From positions 1,908,001 through 1,972,000 of the forward strand of contig NZ_LS483388.1 of assembly GCF_900475415.1 (NCBI RefSeq): a stretch of 64,000 bases of DNA, in the 5' to 3' direction. The translations under genes were made by a program, and so were the position numbers. The DNA comes from Streptococcus porcinus. Its GTDB lineage: Bacteria > Bacillota > Bacilli > Lactobacillales > Streptococcaceae. Positions 36,076 through 44,582 of the stretch are shown here, in pieces. The notes below the pieces were generated by a model. The model worked only from the letters and a program-made list of their open reading frames with translations, was not told where the DNA came from and ran no database searches. The number at the start of each line of letters is the position of its first letter. The first letter of the stretch is position 1.

Positions 36076-36129
36076 AAAAAATAAGCTTGATTAACAGTGT
36101 TTCCACACTGTTAATCAAGCTTATTTTTT
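36076..36129. terminator. large bidirectional terminator after tRNA-Cys
   Basis: A nearly perfect 24-bp stem (AAATAAGCTTGATTAACAGT with its complement) and a 4-nt loop, flanked by A's and T's, ends the minus-strand tRNA transcript. The 155 bp between the esterase gene and this hairpin (35920-36075) show no gene. Confidence 0.9.
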
Positions 36130-36136
36130 ATTATGA

Positions 36137-36207
36137 AGGCGGTAGACGGATTTGAACCGACGATCAAGCTTTTGCAGAGCCGTGCCTTACCACTTGGCTA
36201 TACCGCC
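36137..36207 (-). tRNA. tRNA-Cys (anticodon GCA)
   Basis: The 71-nt minus-strand sequence folds as a cloverleaf. The acceptor arms GGCGGTA and TACCGCC pair fully, the anticodon loop reads CTGCAAA (GCA), and the T-arm has GGTTCAAATCC. The discriminator base is U, as required for Cys. CCA is not encoded. It stands alone, with a strong terminator 8 bp downstream. Confidence 0.95.
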
Positions 36208-36352
36208 ACGACAATAGCTATTTTACCTCAATTGTGAGGAAAGGTCAAGATAAAATTTCCCTATCATTTTTTAAAAAATTTTTTCTAATCATATTTAAAA
36301 TTTTTAGAATTCATTAGCTATTAAAAGCTTAATTCTACGCTATTTGGAACCA

Positions 36353-36367
36353 TTATAATTAAAATAA
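36353..36367 (+). promoter_or_regulatory. PerR-box-like sequence upstream of ahpC
   Basis: TTATAATTAAAATAA matches 13 of 15 positions of the PerR box TTANAATNATTNTAA. It lies 138 bp upstream of the ahpC start and about 80 bp before the -10 (TATAAT, 36446-36451). The region is AT-rich, so the match may be chance. Confidence 0.3.
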
Positions 36368-36490
36368 ACTTATTAACTGGTTAATTTTCTGATAATTCAC
36401 CAAAAATGCAAGGGCTTTCTTTTAGACTTTTGGGAAATCTTTTCCTATAATACATGTATAAAATAAAATAATAATATGGAGGTTCTTTAT

Positions 36491-37054
36491 ATGTCTTTAA
36501 TCGGAAAAGAAATGGTTGAATTTTCAGCCGACGCTTATGTAAATGGTGAATTTGTTAAGGTGACCACCGAGGATATCAAAGGAAAATGGGCAGTCTTTTG
36601 CTTCTATCCTGCAGATTTCTCTTTTGTCTGCCCAACTGAGTTAGGTGATCTCCAAGAACAGTATGAAACATTAAAATCTTTAGATGTCGAAGTTTATTCT
36701 GTGTCTACAGACACTCACTTTGTCCACAAAGCATGGCATGACGATTCTGATGTTGTCGGCACAATTACATACACAATGATTGGTGACCCTTCTCATAACA
36801 TTTCACGTGCTTTTGAGGTACTAGATGAAGAAAATGGTCTTGCTCAACGCGGAACCTTTATCATTGATCCTGATGGCATTATTCAAATGGTAGAGATTAA
36901 TGCTGATGGCATTGGCCGTGATGCAAGTACACTAATTGATAAAATCCGTGCCGCTCAATATGTTCGCCAACATCCAGGTGAAGTTTGCCCAGCCAAATGG
37001 AAAGAAGGCGCTGAAACCCTAACACCTAGCCTTGACCTCGTTGGTAAAATTTAA
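36491..37054 (+). CDS. ahpC: alkyl hydroperoxide reductase subunit C (peroxiredoxin)
   Basis: This 2-Cys peroxiredoxin reduces H2O2 and organic peroxides with AhpF. From [16 protein letters not shown] at 36491 (GGAGG site at 36478) it is 187 aa. The peroxidatic Cys47 is in FVCPTEL and the resolving Cys at about 166 in GEVCPAKW. The ORF start five codons earlier would overlap the ribosome binding site. It is followed by ahpF after 33 bp. In catalase-negative streptococci it is a main peroxide-removing enzyme. Confidence 0.96.
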   Translation: MSLIGKEMVEFSADAYVNGEFVKVTTEDIKGKWAVFCFYPADFSFVCPTELGDLQEQYETLKSLDVEVYSVSTDTHFVHKAWHDDSDVVGTITYTMIGDPSHNISRAFEVLDEENGLAQRGTFIIDPDGIIQMVEINADGIGRDASTLIDKIRAAQYVRQHPGEVCPAKWKEGAETLTPSLDLVGKI

Positions 37055-37087
37055 TAACTAGATTCAAATTTTCAAAGGAGGTAACAA

Positions 37088-38620
37088 ATGGCATTAAGCC
37101 CAGATATAAAAACACAACTCAACCAATACTTAGCTATGTTGGAATCTGATATTCAGTTACAAGCTCACCTAGGTGATGATGAGCAGTCAAAAAAAATGCA
37201 AGAATTCCTAGAAGAAATTGTTGCTATGTCAGACCACATTTCGCTTGAATCCTCAGACCTAGATCGCATTCCTAGTTTTAGCATTGCTAAAAAAGGAGAG
37301 CAAGCCCGTGTTACTTTTGCAGGCATCCCATTAGGTCATGAATTTACATCATTTATTTTAGCTCTTTTACAAGTATCTGGTAGACCTCCCAAAGTGGATC
37401 AGGAAATCATCGACCGTATCAAATCCATTGATAAACCGATGCATTTTGAAACCTACGCCAGCCTTAGCTGCCACAACTGTCCAGATGTCGTTCAAGCCTT
37501 TAATATCATGGCTGTTCTTAACCCAAATATCTCACACACTATGATTGAGGGGGGGATGTTCCAAGATGAAGTCAAGGAAAAAGGCATTATGTCTGTTCCT
37601 GCTGTCTTCTTTGAAAATGAACTCTTCCATTCTGGCCGTGCAACCATTGATCAACTCTTAGAAAAGATTGCTGGCCCTCTGTCAGAAGAGGCTTTCTCTA
37701 ATAAAGAAACCTACGATGTCTTAGTTATTGGTGGAGGCCCAGCGGGTAATAGCGCAGCAATTTATGCAGCACGTAAAGGCCTAAGAACAGGGCTTCTTGC
37801 TGAAACTTTTGGTGGCCAAGTGATGGAGACTGTCGGTATTGAAAATATGATTGGTACCCTTTACACCGAAGGTCCTCAATTAATGGCTCAAATTGAAGAG
37901 CATACAAAATCTTACAAAGTTGATATTATTAAATCACAATTGGCAACTAAGATTGAGAAAAAAGAGCTTGTTGAAGTCTCATTAGCCAACGGAGCTGTCT
38001 TAACAGCTAAAACGGCTATTCTGGCTCTAGGTGCTAAATGGCGAAATGTGAATGTGCCCGGTGAAGAAGAGTTTCGAACTAAAGGTGTTACCAATTGTCC
38101 TCATTGTGATGGTCCACTCTTCGAAGGAAAAGATGTCGCTGTCATCGGGGGAGGTAACTCTGGTCTAGAGGCAGCACTTGATTTGGCAGGCTTATGTAAG
38201 CACGTTACAGTTCTTGAATTCTTACCTGAGCTTAAGGCTGATCAAGTTCTTCAAGATCGCGCAGCAAAAACAAACAACCTTACTATCATCAAAAATGCCG
38301 CAACCAAAGAAATCCTCGGCCAAAGTCACGTTACTGGTATTGATTACACTGGCCGTGAAACTGGTAAAGATGGCCATGTTGATGTGGAAGGCGTCTTCGT
38401 GCAGATTGGTCTCTTACCAAATACTGAATGGCTTAAAGATAGTGGCATTGAGCTAACCGATCGAGGCGAAATTATCGTTGATAGTCATGGTGCAACCAAT
38501 ATCCCTGGTATTTTTGCTGCTGGTGATTGTACCAACTCAGCATATAAACAAATCATTATTTCGATGGGATCTGGAGCTACAGCTGCAATTGGAGCATTTG
38601 ATTATCTCATTCGTCAATAA
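37088..38620 (+). CDS. ahpF: alkyl hydroperoxide reductase subunit F (NADH-dependent disulfide reductase)
   Basis: This flavoprotein transfers electrons from NADH to AhpC. The 510-aa protein has an N-terminal double-thioredoxin-like region with SCHNCPD (redox CxxC near 129-132), an FAD site VLVIGGGPAGNSAA (about 214-227), the NAD site VAVIGGGNSGLEAA and the second CxxC in TNCPHCDG (about 336-343). All redox motifs are intact. It follows ahpC in the same operon and ends in a terminator. Confidence 0.96.
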   Translation: MALSPDIKTQLNQYLAMLESDIQLQAHLGDDEQSKKMQEFLEEIVAMSDHISLESSDLDRIPSFSIAKKGEQARVTFAGIPLGHEFTSFILALLQVSGRPPKVDQEIIDRIKSIDKPMHFETYASLSCHNCPDVVQAFNIMAVLNPNISHTMIEGGMFQDEVKEKGIMSVPAVFFENELFHSGRATIDQLLEKIAGPLSEEAFSNKETYDVLVIGGGPAGNSAAIYAARKGLRTGLLAETFGGQVMETVGIENMIGTLYTEGPQLMAQIEEHTKSYKVDIIKSQLATKIEKKELVEVSLANGAVLTAKTAILALGAKWRNVNVPGEEEFRTKGVTNCPHCDGPLFEGKDVAVIGGGNSGLEAALDLAGLCKHVTVLEFLPELKADQVLQDRAAKTNNLTIIKNAATKEILGQSHVTGIDYTGRETGKDGHVDVEGVFVQIGLLPNTEWLKDSGIELTDRGEIIVDSHGATNIPGIFAAGDCTNSAYKQIIISMGSGATAAIGAFDYLIRQ

Positions 38621-38623
38621 TAT

Positions 38624-38664
38624 TAAAAAATCAGTCCTGAACTAAGTTGAGGGCTGGTTTTTTG
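38624..38664 (+). terminator. ahpCF terminator
   Basis: AAATCAGTCCT pairs with AGGGCTGGTTT (with G-U pairs) around a short loop, followed by a T-run, right after the ahpF stop. Confidence 0.75.
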
Positions 38665-38682
38665 TCATAAAGTAGAATCCTC

Positions 38683-38711
38683 TTGCTTTTCCCTGCCTTT
38701 TTTGTTAGAAT
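38683..38711 (+). promoter_or_regulatory. rpsB promoter
   Basis: TTGCTT (38683-38688) and TAGAAT (38706-38711) are 17 bp apart, about 120 bp before the rpsB ATG. Confidence 0.65.
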
Positions 38712-38716
38712 AGGTT

Positions 38717-38822
38717 TGTCGTTTGTCGACAAATACTCATCTCTTACCGATTGTGGGCTTGTTGCCCTCGGGTTAGTCTGCAAGTCAACGTAAGGGAGAG
38801 GAAAAAACATTATAAAGGAGAA
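38717..38822 (+). ncRNA. rpsB leader (probable S2 autoregulatory leader)
   Basis: The transcript leader of about 110 nt is G/C-richer than neighbouring gaps and contains complementary blocks (for example GTGGGCTTGTTGCCCTCGG and the later GTAAGGGAGAGG). Firmicutes rpsB genes commonly carry a structured leader bound by S2. I infer this class from position and composition; I have not matched it to a model. Confidence 0.45.
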
Positions 38823-38829
38823 ACTACTC

Positions 38830-39597
38830 ATGGCAGTAATTTCAATGAAACAACTTCTTGAGGCTGGTGTTCACTTTGGTCACCAAACTCGTCGCTGGAA
38901 CCCTAAGATGGCAAAATACATCTTTACAGAACGTAACGGCATCCACGTTATTGACCTACAACAAACTGTTAAGTTAGCTGATCAAGCTTACGAATTCGTT
39001 CGTGATGCTGCTGCTAACGACGCTGTTATCTTGTTCGTTGGTACTAAAAAACAAGCTGCAGAAGCAGTTGCTGACGAAGCAACTCGTGCAGGTCAATACT
39101 TTATCAACCACCGTTGGTTGGGTGGAACTCTTACTAACTGGGGAACAATCCAAAAACGTATCACTCGTTTGAAAGAAATCAAACGTATGGAAGAAGAAGG
39201 AACTTTCGAAGTTCTTCCTAAAAAAGAAGTTGCACTTCTTAACAAACAACGCGCTCGTCTTGAAAAATTCTTAGGTGGTATCGAAGATATGCCTCGTATT
39301 CCTGACGTTATGTACGTTGTTGACCCACATAAAGAACAAATCGCTGTTAAAGAAGCTAAAAAACTTGGTATTCCAGTTGTAGCTATGGTTGATACAAATG
39401 CTGATCCAGATGATATCGATGTAATCATCCCAGCTAACGACGATGCAATCCGCGCCGTTAAATTAATCACTTCTAAATTAGCTGACGCTGTTATCGAAGG
39501 CCGTCAGGGTGAAGATGCTGAAGTTAATTTTGAATCAGAAGCAAAAGCAGATTCAATCGAAGAAATTGTTGAAGTTGTAGAAGGTGACAACAACTAA
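38830..39597 (+). CDS. rpsB: 30S ribosomal protein S2
   Basis: This 255-aa ribosomal protein starts [20 protein letters not shown] behind an AAGGAG site. The [13 protein letters not shown] and [11 protein letters not shown] segments are conserved S2 signatures. The C-terminus is acidic ([11 protein letters not shown]), common in streptococci. It is followed by tsf with a 132-bp gap that holds a hairpin. Confidence 0.98.
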   Translation: MAVISMKQLLEAGVHFGHQTRRWNPKMAKYIFTERNGIHVIDLQQTVKLADQAYEFVRDAAANDAVILFVGTKKQAAEAVADEATRAGQYFINHRWLGGTLTNWGTIQKRITRLKEIKRMEEEGTFEVLPKKEVALLNKQRARLEKFLGGIEDMPRIPDVMYVVDPHKEQIAVKEAKKLGIPVVAMVDTNADPDDIDVIIPANDDAIRAVKLITSKLADAVIEGRQGEDAEVNFESEAKADSIEEIVEVVEGDNN

Positions 39598-39652
39598 GTT
39601 TAATACCAGTTCTTAAACTCAAATTTAAGAAAACTTGATATTCAAAATACCT

Positions 39653-39692
39653 AAACGGGGCAGAAAGCAAACCGCTCTGTCTCGTTTTTTTT
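39653..39692 (+). terminator. hairpin between rpsB and tsf (partial terminator)
   Basis: AAACGGGGCAGA and TCTGTCTCGTTT form a 12-bp stem with G-U pairs, followed by eight T. No clear promoter precedes tsf, so this is probably a partial terminator that lowers tsf output. Confidence 0.8.
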
Positions 39693-39729
39693 AACTAAAT
39701 TGATATAAAAATTTTGGAGGATTCTACTA

Positions 39730-40770
39730 ATGGCAGAAATTACAGCTAAACTTGTAAAAGAATTGCGTGAAAAATCTGGTGCCGGCGTTATGGACGCTAA
39801 AAAAGCACTCGTTGAAACTGATGGAGACATGGATAAAGCCGTTGAACTTTTACGTGAAAAAGGTATGGCTAAGGCAGCTAAAAAAGCTGACCGTGTTGCA
39901 GCTGAAGGACTTACTGGAGTTTATGTAAGTGGTAACCAAGCTGCTGTGGTTGAAGTAAACGCTGAAACTGACTTTGTCGCTAAAAATGCTCAATTTGTTG
40001 AGTTAGTAAACGAAACAGCTAAAGTCATTGCTGAAGGCAAACCAGCTAACAACGAAGAGGCTTTAGCATTAGTGATGCCTTCTGGTGAAACACTTGCAGC
40101 TGCTTACGTTAATGCTACAGCTACAATTGGTGAAAAAATTTCATTCCGTCGTTTTGCCCTTCTTGAAAAAACAGATGAACAACATTTCGGTGCTTACCAA
40201 CATAACGGTGGTCGCATTGGAGTTATCTCTGTTATCGAAGGTGGCGATGAAGCACTTGCTAAACAAATCTCAATGCATATCGCAGCAATGAAACCTACTG
40301 TTCTTTCATATACAGAACTTGACGAACAATTTGTTAAAGATGAACTTGCTAAACTTAACCATGAAATCGAACTTGATAACGAATCTCGTGCAATGGTTGA
40401 TAAAGCTCCGCTTCCATTCTTACAATATGGTTCAAAAGCTCAATTATCAGATCAAGTTATCACTAAAGCTGAAGATGATATCAAAGCAGAATTAGCTGCT
40501 GAAGGTAAACCAGAAAAAATCTGGGATAAAATTATTCCTGGTAAAATGGACCGCTTTATGCTCGATAACACTAAAGTTGACCAAGCCTACACTCTTCTTG
40601 CTCAAGTTTACATCATGGATGATAGTAAAACAGTCGAAGCTTATCTTAACTCAGTAAACGCAAAAGCAGTTGCCTTTGCTCGTTTCGAAGTTGGTGAAGG
40701 TATCGAGAAAAAAGCTAACGATTTCGAATCAGAAGTAGCTGCTACAATGGCTGCTGCTCTTAACAACTAA
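39730..40770 (+). CDS. tsf: elongation factor Ts
   Basis: This guanine-nucleotide exchange factor of EF-Tu is 346 aa. The N-terminal UBA-like region ([20 protein letters not shown], residues 7-26) and the core [10 protein letters not shown] (about 77-86), which contacts EF-Tu, are intact. A TTGGAGG site precedes the ATG. The gene follows rpsB, and a terminator comes 6 bp after its stop. Confidence 0.98.
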   Translation: MAEITAKLVKELREKSGAGVMDAKKALVETDGDMDKAVELLREKGMAKAAKKADRVAAEGLTGVYVSGNQAAVVEVNAETDFVAKNAQFVELVNETAKVIAEGKPANNEEALALVMPSGETLAAAYVNATATIGEKISFRRFALLEKTDEQHFGAYQHNGGRIGVISVIEGGDEALAKQISMHIAAMKPTVLSYTELDEQFVKDELAKLNHEIELDNESRAMVDKAPLPFLQYGSKAQLSDQVITKAEDDIKAELAAEGKPEKIWDKIIPGKMDRFMLDNTKVDQAYTLLAQVYIMDDSKTVEAYLNSVNAKAVAFARFEVGEGIEKKANDFESEVAATMAAALNN

Positions 40771-40774
40771 TTAT

Positions 40775-40804
40775 TAAAAACCTTGATTAAAATCAAGGTT
40801 TTTT
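40775..40804 (+). terminator. tsf terminator
   Basis: AAAAACCTTGAT and ATCAAGGTTTTT pair around a 4-nt loop, followed by T's. Confidence 0.92.
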
Positions 40805-40841
40805 TGTTATCATTTTTGAAATAAGTACACACTTAACACCA

Positions 40842-40868
40842 AATGACTGAGCTAAAGGCCCAGTCATT
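40842..40868 (-). terminator. hairpin after pepO
   Basis: On the minus strand AATGACTGGGC and GCTCAGTCATT pair around a 5-nt loop 10 bp after the pepO stop. It lacks a long T-run, so it may rely on the facing tsf terminator. Confidence 0.5.
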
Positions 40869-40877
40869 CTTAGTTTA

Positions 40878-42773
40878 TTACCAGATAATAACACGATCTT
40901 CTGGCTTACGCCACATAAAGTCACCGTCTTGAATTTGAAACACTTCATGGAAGTCAGCAAAATTAGTTAAGGTTACGTTCGTGCGCCACTCACCTGGTGC
41001 ATGAACATCTACGCTGGCCATCATTTGCATAAATTCAGGACGGGCTTTCATTCGCCAAATACGAGCAAAGTTAATGAAGAACTCACGCGCTGAGAAGTCA
41101 ATTTCTTTCTTAGCTGCCTCTAAAGCACAAGCAACACCGCCTAAGTCAGCAACATTTTCAGAAACCGTCAATTTCCCATTCACCTTAGCACCATAAGAGT
41201 CTAAGCCATCAAATTGGTCAACAATCTTATCGGTTCTCTCTTTAAAAGCACTATAGTCTGCCTCAGTCCACCAGTTTTTCAAAGAGCCATGCTCATCGAA
41301 GGATGCACCATTAGTATCAAAAGCATGTGAAATCTCATGGGCAATAACAGCTCCAATACCACCATAGTTAGCAGAAGAACTTTGTTCTAATGAATAGAAA
41401 GGTGCTTGTAAAATAGCTGCCGGAAAAACAATTTGATTCTGCTGTGGATCATAGTAAGCATTAACCATATGGGCTGGCATATGCCATTCTTTTCGATCTA
41501 CAGGTTTATTCCACTTACTCCAATTATGTGCAATTGAAATAGCTGCTAATTTTTGAGCGTTTTCAACTAATGATAAGTTTTCATCAATAATTTTTTTAGC
41601 ATAGGTTTCAGGCAGTTGTTCAGGATAACCAATATGTGGGGTAATCACGTTCAATTTCACGATAGCTTTCTCACGTGTTGATTCTGCCAGCCAATCGGCC
41701 TTTTCCAAACGTGCTTTATAGACGTCAATCATGGTTGCAACCTTACCTTCCACATCAGCTTTAGCTTCTGCTGAGAAATAACGATTTGCATACCATAAAC
41801 CTAAGGCTTGACTATATGGGCCTTGTGCCAAATAGTAGGCTGCTTTCTTTTTGTCCATCGCCTGTGGTGTTCCTGAAAGAGCCCGACCATAACTACCAGA
41901 CTCCACTCGGATAGCATCAGTCAAATAAGCGTTATAGGCATTGGCCGCATTCACAATCAGATCTGCTTTTAAAAGTTCCCAGTTTTCTTCTGAATAATAT
42001 TGAGCAGCAAAATCTGTCCAAAAACGTTTTTCGGGTACAATCACTTTATCAGGGCTTTGACCTAAGATTTGATTAAAAATCTTATCAAGTGGCAATTCAG
42101 GCGTTAACCTAACGAAATCTTCCCAAGTATATGGATGATAGAGTTTAACATACTCAGACGATTCTTCGCTTGAAAGAACGTAGTGAGCTAATTTTTTATC
42201 CAACTCTAATGTCTTATTTAATAGATCAGCAATTTCTTCTTCAGTAAATTCAAAGTTACTGAGTAACTTTTTCTGAGACTCACGCCATACTGCTCGCAGT
42301 TCGTCAGCCTTTTTGTGTCCTTCTTCATAATAAGTTGTATCCGGTAGTAAGATTGACGGTGCTTCTGCCCAGAGTACATTAAGCTGAGCATTCATAAAAT
42401 CAGGAGCAACACTAAAAGGAAAAAGGTTTGGCTTGCCAGTCATTTCAAACTCTGCGACCTTCTCAGCAAAATCTTTAAAACTTGCTAGCTTCTGATACTC
42501 TTTGATAAGAGGAAGAACCGGAGAAACACCTACTTCTTCACGCTTAGCATAGTCAGATGTCATCTTATGCCATTTCACAAAGTTAGCTAAAATCGGTCCC
42601 TCTGGTAAGTTTTTACCTTCTAACCATTGATCTGTTGTTTCCAACATCAGTTTTTCAATCTCGTCAGCTAAATCAGAAAAGCCACCTGTTCTTGGTTTAT
42701 CATCGGGAATAACAGCAGTCTTTGCCCATTCTCCATTAACAGCCTCATAAAAGTTTTCTTTATAATCAACCAT
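40878..42773 (-). CDS. pepO: M13-family endopeptidase PepO
   Basis: This zinc metalloendopeptidase is 631 aa without a signal peptide, as usual for streptococcal PepO (which nevertheless also appears at the surface). The zinc motif HEISHAFD (His, Glu, His) is preceded by VNAYYDPQQNQIVFPAAIL, and the downstream ENVADLGG supplies the third ligand, all standard for neprilysin relatives. The C-terminus ends with a Trp-containing segment (EDRVIIW). It is transcribed alone; terminators flank it. Confidence 0.95.
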   Translation of the reverse strand: MVDYKENFYEAVNGEWAKTAVIPDDKPRTGGFSDLADEIEKLMLETTDQWLEGKNLPEGPILANFVKWHKMTSDYAKREEVGVSPVLPLIKEYQKLASFKDFAEKVAEFEMTGKPNLFPFSVAPDFMNAQLNVLWAEAPSILLPDTTYYEEGHKKADELRAVWRESQKKLLSNFEFTEEEIADLLNKTLELDKKLAHYVLSSEESSEYVKLYHPYTWEDFVRLTPELPLDKIFNQILGQSPDKVIVPEKRFWTDFAAQYYSEENWELLKADLIVNAANAYNAYLTDAIRVESGSYGRALSGTPQAMDKKKAAYYLAQGPYSQALGLWYANRYFSAEAKADVEGKVATMIDVYKARLEKADWLAESTREKAIVKLNVITPHIGYPEQLPETYAKKIIDENLSLVENAQKLAAISIAHNWSKWNKPVDRKEWHMPAHMVNAYYDPQQNQIVFPAAILQAPFYSLEQSSSANYGGIGAVIAHEISHAFDTNGASFDEHGSLKNWWTEADYSAFKERTDKIVDQFDGLDSYGAKVNGKLTVSENVADLGGVACALEAAKKEIDFSAREFFINFARIWRMKARPEFMQMMASVDVHAPGEWRTNVTLTNFADFHEVFQIQDGDFMWRKPEDRVIIW

Positions 42774-42834
42774 TCTGTCTCCTTTTCTATTTTTCCTAAA
42801 ATCTTAGGATTATAATCTCCTTCATTGTACCAAA

Positions 42835-42866
42835 AAAGCTTAGAGAATGCACTGTCTCTAAGCTTT
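42835..42866 (-). terminator. treP-treC terminator
   Basis: AAAAGCTTAGAGA and TCTCTAAGCTTTT pair perfectly around a 6-nt loop, with T's following on the minus strand, 20 bp after the treC stop. Confidence 0.9.
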
Positions 42867-42886
42867 TATAAGGAGATTATTTACTT

Positions 42887-44518
42887 CTAATAGCGACCTA
42901 AAATAGCAATGGTTTGATATGCTTTAAGACGAATACTCCCACCGAGTAACATTTCATCATCATAATTACTAATCAGAATCTGACCATTTTGATAAGATTC
43001 AGGCAACTTTACAGATACTTCTTTTGCAAAAAAATTATTCAACACTAGAAGACTTTGGTTATCCAGCTCACGTTCAAAAGCATAAACCTGCTCACTATCT
43101 CTCAGTGCAGCTTTATAGGTACCCTCAGCGATTATTGGTAGCTCTTTACGTAGCTTAATCAATTTTTGATAGAAAGGAAAAATTTTTCCCTTTTTCTCCT
43201 TTTCGACATTGATTTCCTGATAAGAATGGCCAACTTTTAACCAAGGTGTTCCAGTAGTGAAACCCGCATTCTCACTGGCATCCCATTGCATAGGCGTCCG
43301 TGAATTATCGCGGGATTTAGCTTTAATAATAGCAAAAGCTTGCTCAGGGGTCTTACCCTCATCAAGCATTGTCCGATAGGCATTTTTACTTTCAATGTCA
43401 ACATAATCTGACATGGAACGATAATCCGGATCAACCATCCCAATCTCCTCACCCATATAAATGTAAGGTGTACCACGAGAAAGGTGGATTGATGCTGCTA
43501 GCATAGTAGCCCCTTCATCTCGGAAATTGTTAACATCAACAAAACGGTTCAAAGCCCTTGGTTGGTCATGATTATTGTAGAACAAGGCGTTCCATCCGTC
43601 TCCTTCACTCATCCCTTCACCCCATGAATGGAAGAGATTGCGTAACGCAATAAAATCAAAGTCCATGATTGTCCACTTTTGACCATCAGCATAATCTACT
43701 TTTAAGTGATGGAAATTAAAAGCCATTGACAGCTCCTCACGTCCTGGAGCTGTGTAAAGAAGACAGTTTTCAATAGTTGTAGCTGACATCTCTCCAACGG
43801 TCATAAAGGAATCATCTTCACCAAAGCTAGCATTATTCAGCATTTTTAGATAATCATGCGTAATAGGTCGATCTGTATAAGCTGGCTTCCCATCATTAAC
43901 AGGGCAATCGACAATTTCGTCATCTTTACCGATTAAATTAATGACATCAAAACGGAAACCTTTAACCCCTTTGTCGCGCCAAAAGTTAACAACTTTAAAT
44001 AATTCTGCCCTGACATTTGGATTACGCCAATTTAAATCAGCCTGCGTGATATCAAACAAGTGAAGGTAGTATTTACCAGTATCACCAAATGGTGCCCATG
44101 CATTTCCACCAAATTTAGAAACCCAATCTGTAGGTTTATCACGAAGAATAAAGAAGTCCTGATAATACTTATCACCAGCTAAAGCTTTTTGAAACCATTC
44201 ATGCTCCGTGGAACAATGATTTAAGACCATATCAAGCATAAATTCTATACCAAGTGATTTCCCTACAGCAATCATCTCTTCAAAATCAGTCATGGTTCCA
44301 AAATCTGGATTAACAGCAGTATAGTCAGCTACATCATACCCATTATCACGCTGTGGGCTGGGATAGAAGGGGTTTAACCATACCATATCAACGCCCAACT
44401 CTTTTAAATAAGGTAGTTTTTCTATAATTCCTTTGAGGTCTCCAACTCCATTTCCTGTTGTGTCTTTATATGATTTAGGGTAAATTTGATAGACAACTTT
44501 ACGTTTATCAATAGTCAT
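42887..44518 (-). CDS. treC: alpha,alpha-phosphotrehalase
   Basis: This cytoplasmic GH13 enzyme hydrolyses trehalose 6-phosphate to glucose and glucose 6-phosphate. The 543-aa protein has the GH13 signatures GFRFDVINLIGK (catalytic Asp), VGEMSATT (catalytic Glu) and FYNNHDQPRALNRF (transition-state Asp). It lies downstream of treP in one minus-strand operon (64-bp gap). The dextran glucosidase DexB is a close relative, but the operon context decides. Confidence 0.93.
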   Translation of the reverse strand: MTIDKRKVVYQIYPKSYKDTTGNGVGDLKGIIEKLPYLKELGVDMVWLNPFYPSPQRDNGYDVADYTAVNPDFGTMTDFEEMIAVGKSLGIEFMLDMVLNHCSTEHEWFQKALAGDKYYQDFFILRDKPTDWVSKFGGNAWAPFGDTGKYYLHLFDITQADLNWRNPNVRAELFKVVNFWRDKGVKGFRFDVINLIGKDDEIVDCPVNDGKPAYTDRPITHDYLKMLNNASFGEDDSFMTVGEMSATTIENCLLYTAPGREELSMAFNFHHLKVDYADGQKWTIMDFDFIALRNLFHSWGEGMSEGDGWNALFYNNHDQPRALNRFVDVNNFRDEGATMLAASIHLSRGTPYIYMGEEIGMVDPDYRSMSDYVDIESKNAYRTMLDEGKTPEQAFAIIKAKSRDNSRTPMQWDASENAGFTTGTPWLKVGHSYQEINVEKEKKGKIFPFYQKLIKLRKELPIIAEGTYKAALRDSEQVYAFERELDNQSLLVLNNFFAKEVSVKLPESYQNGQILISNYDDEMLLGGSIRLKAYQTIAILGRY

Positions 44519-44582
44519 AGTTTTCCTTTCATAGAAATAGCGTCAGGAACTGTTACCAGTTCCTGATATCGCCTATTAGTAG

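Noticed and set aside
36076..36129. Possible small regulatory RNA at the long perfect hairpin
   Set aside because: It sits 8 bp after tRNA-Cys with T-runs on both ends, which a terminator explains fully.
38631..38831. Minus-strand open frame over the rpsB promoter and leader
   Set aside because: It overlaps the ahpF terminator and the rpsB leader and has no protein features.
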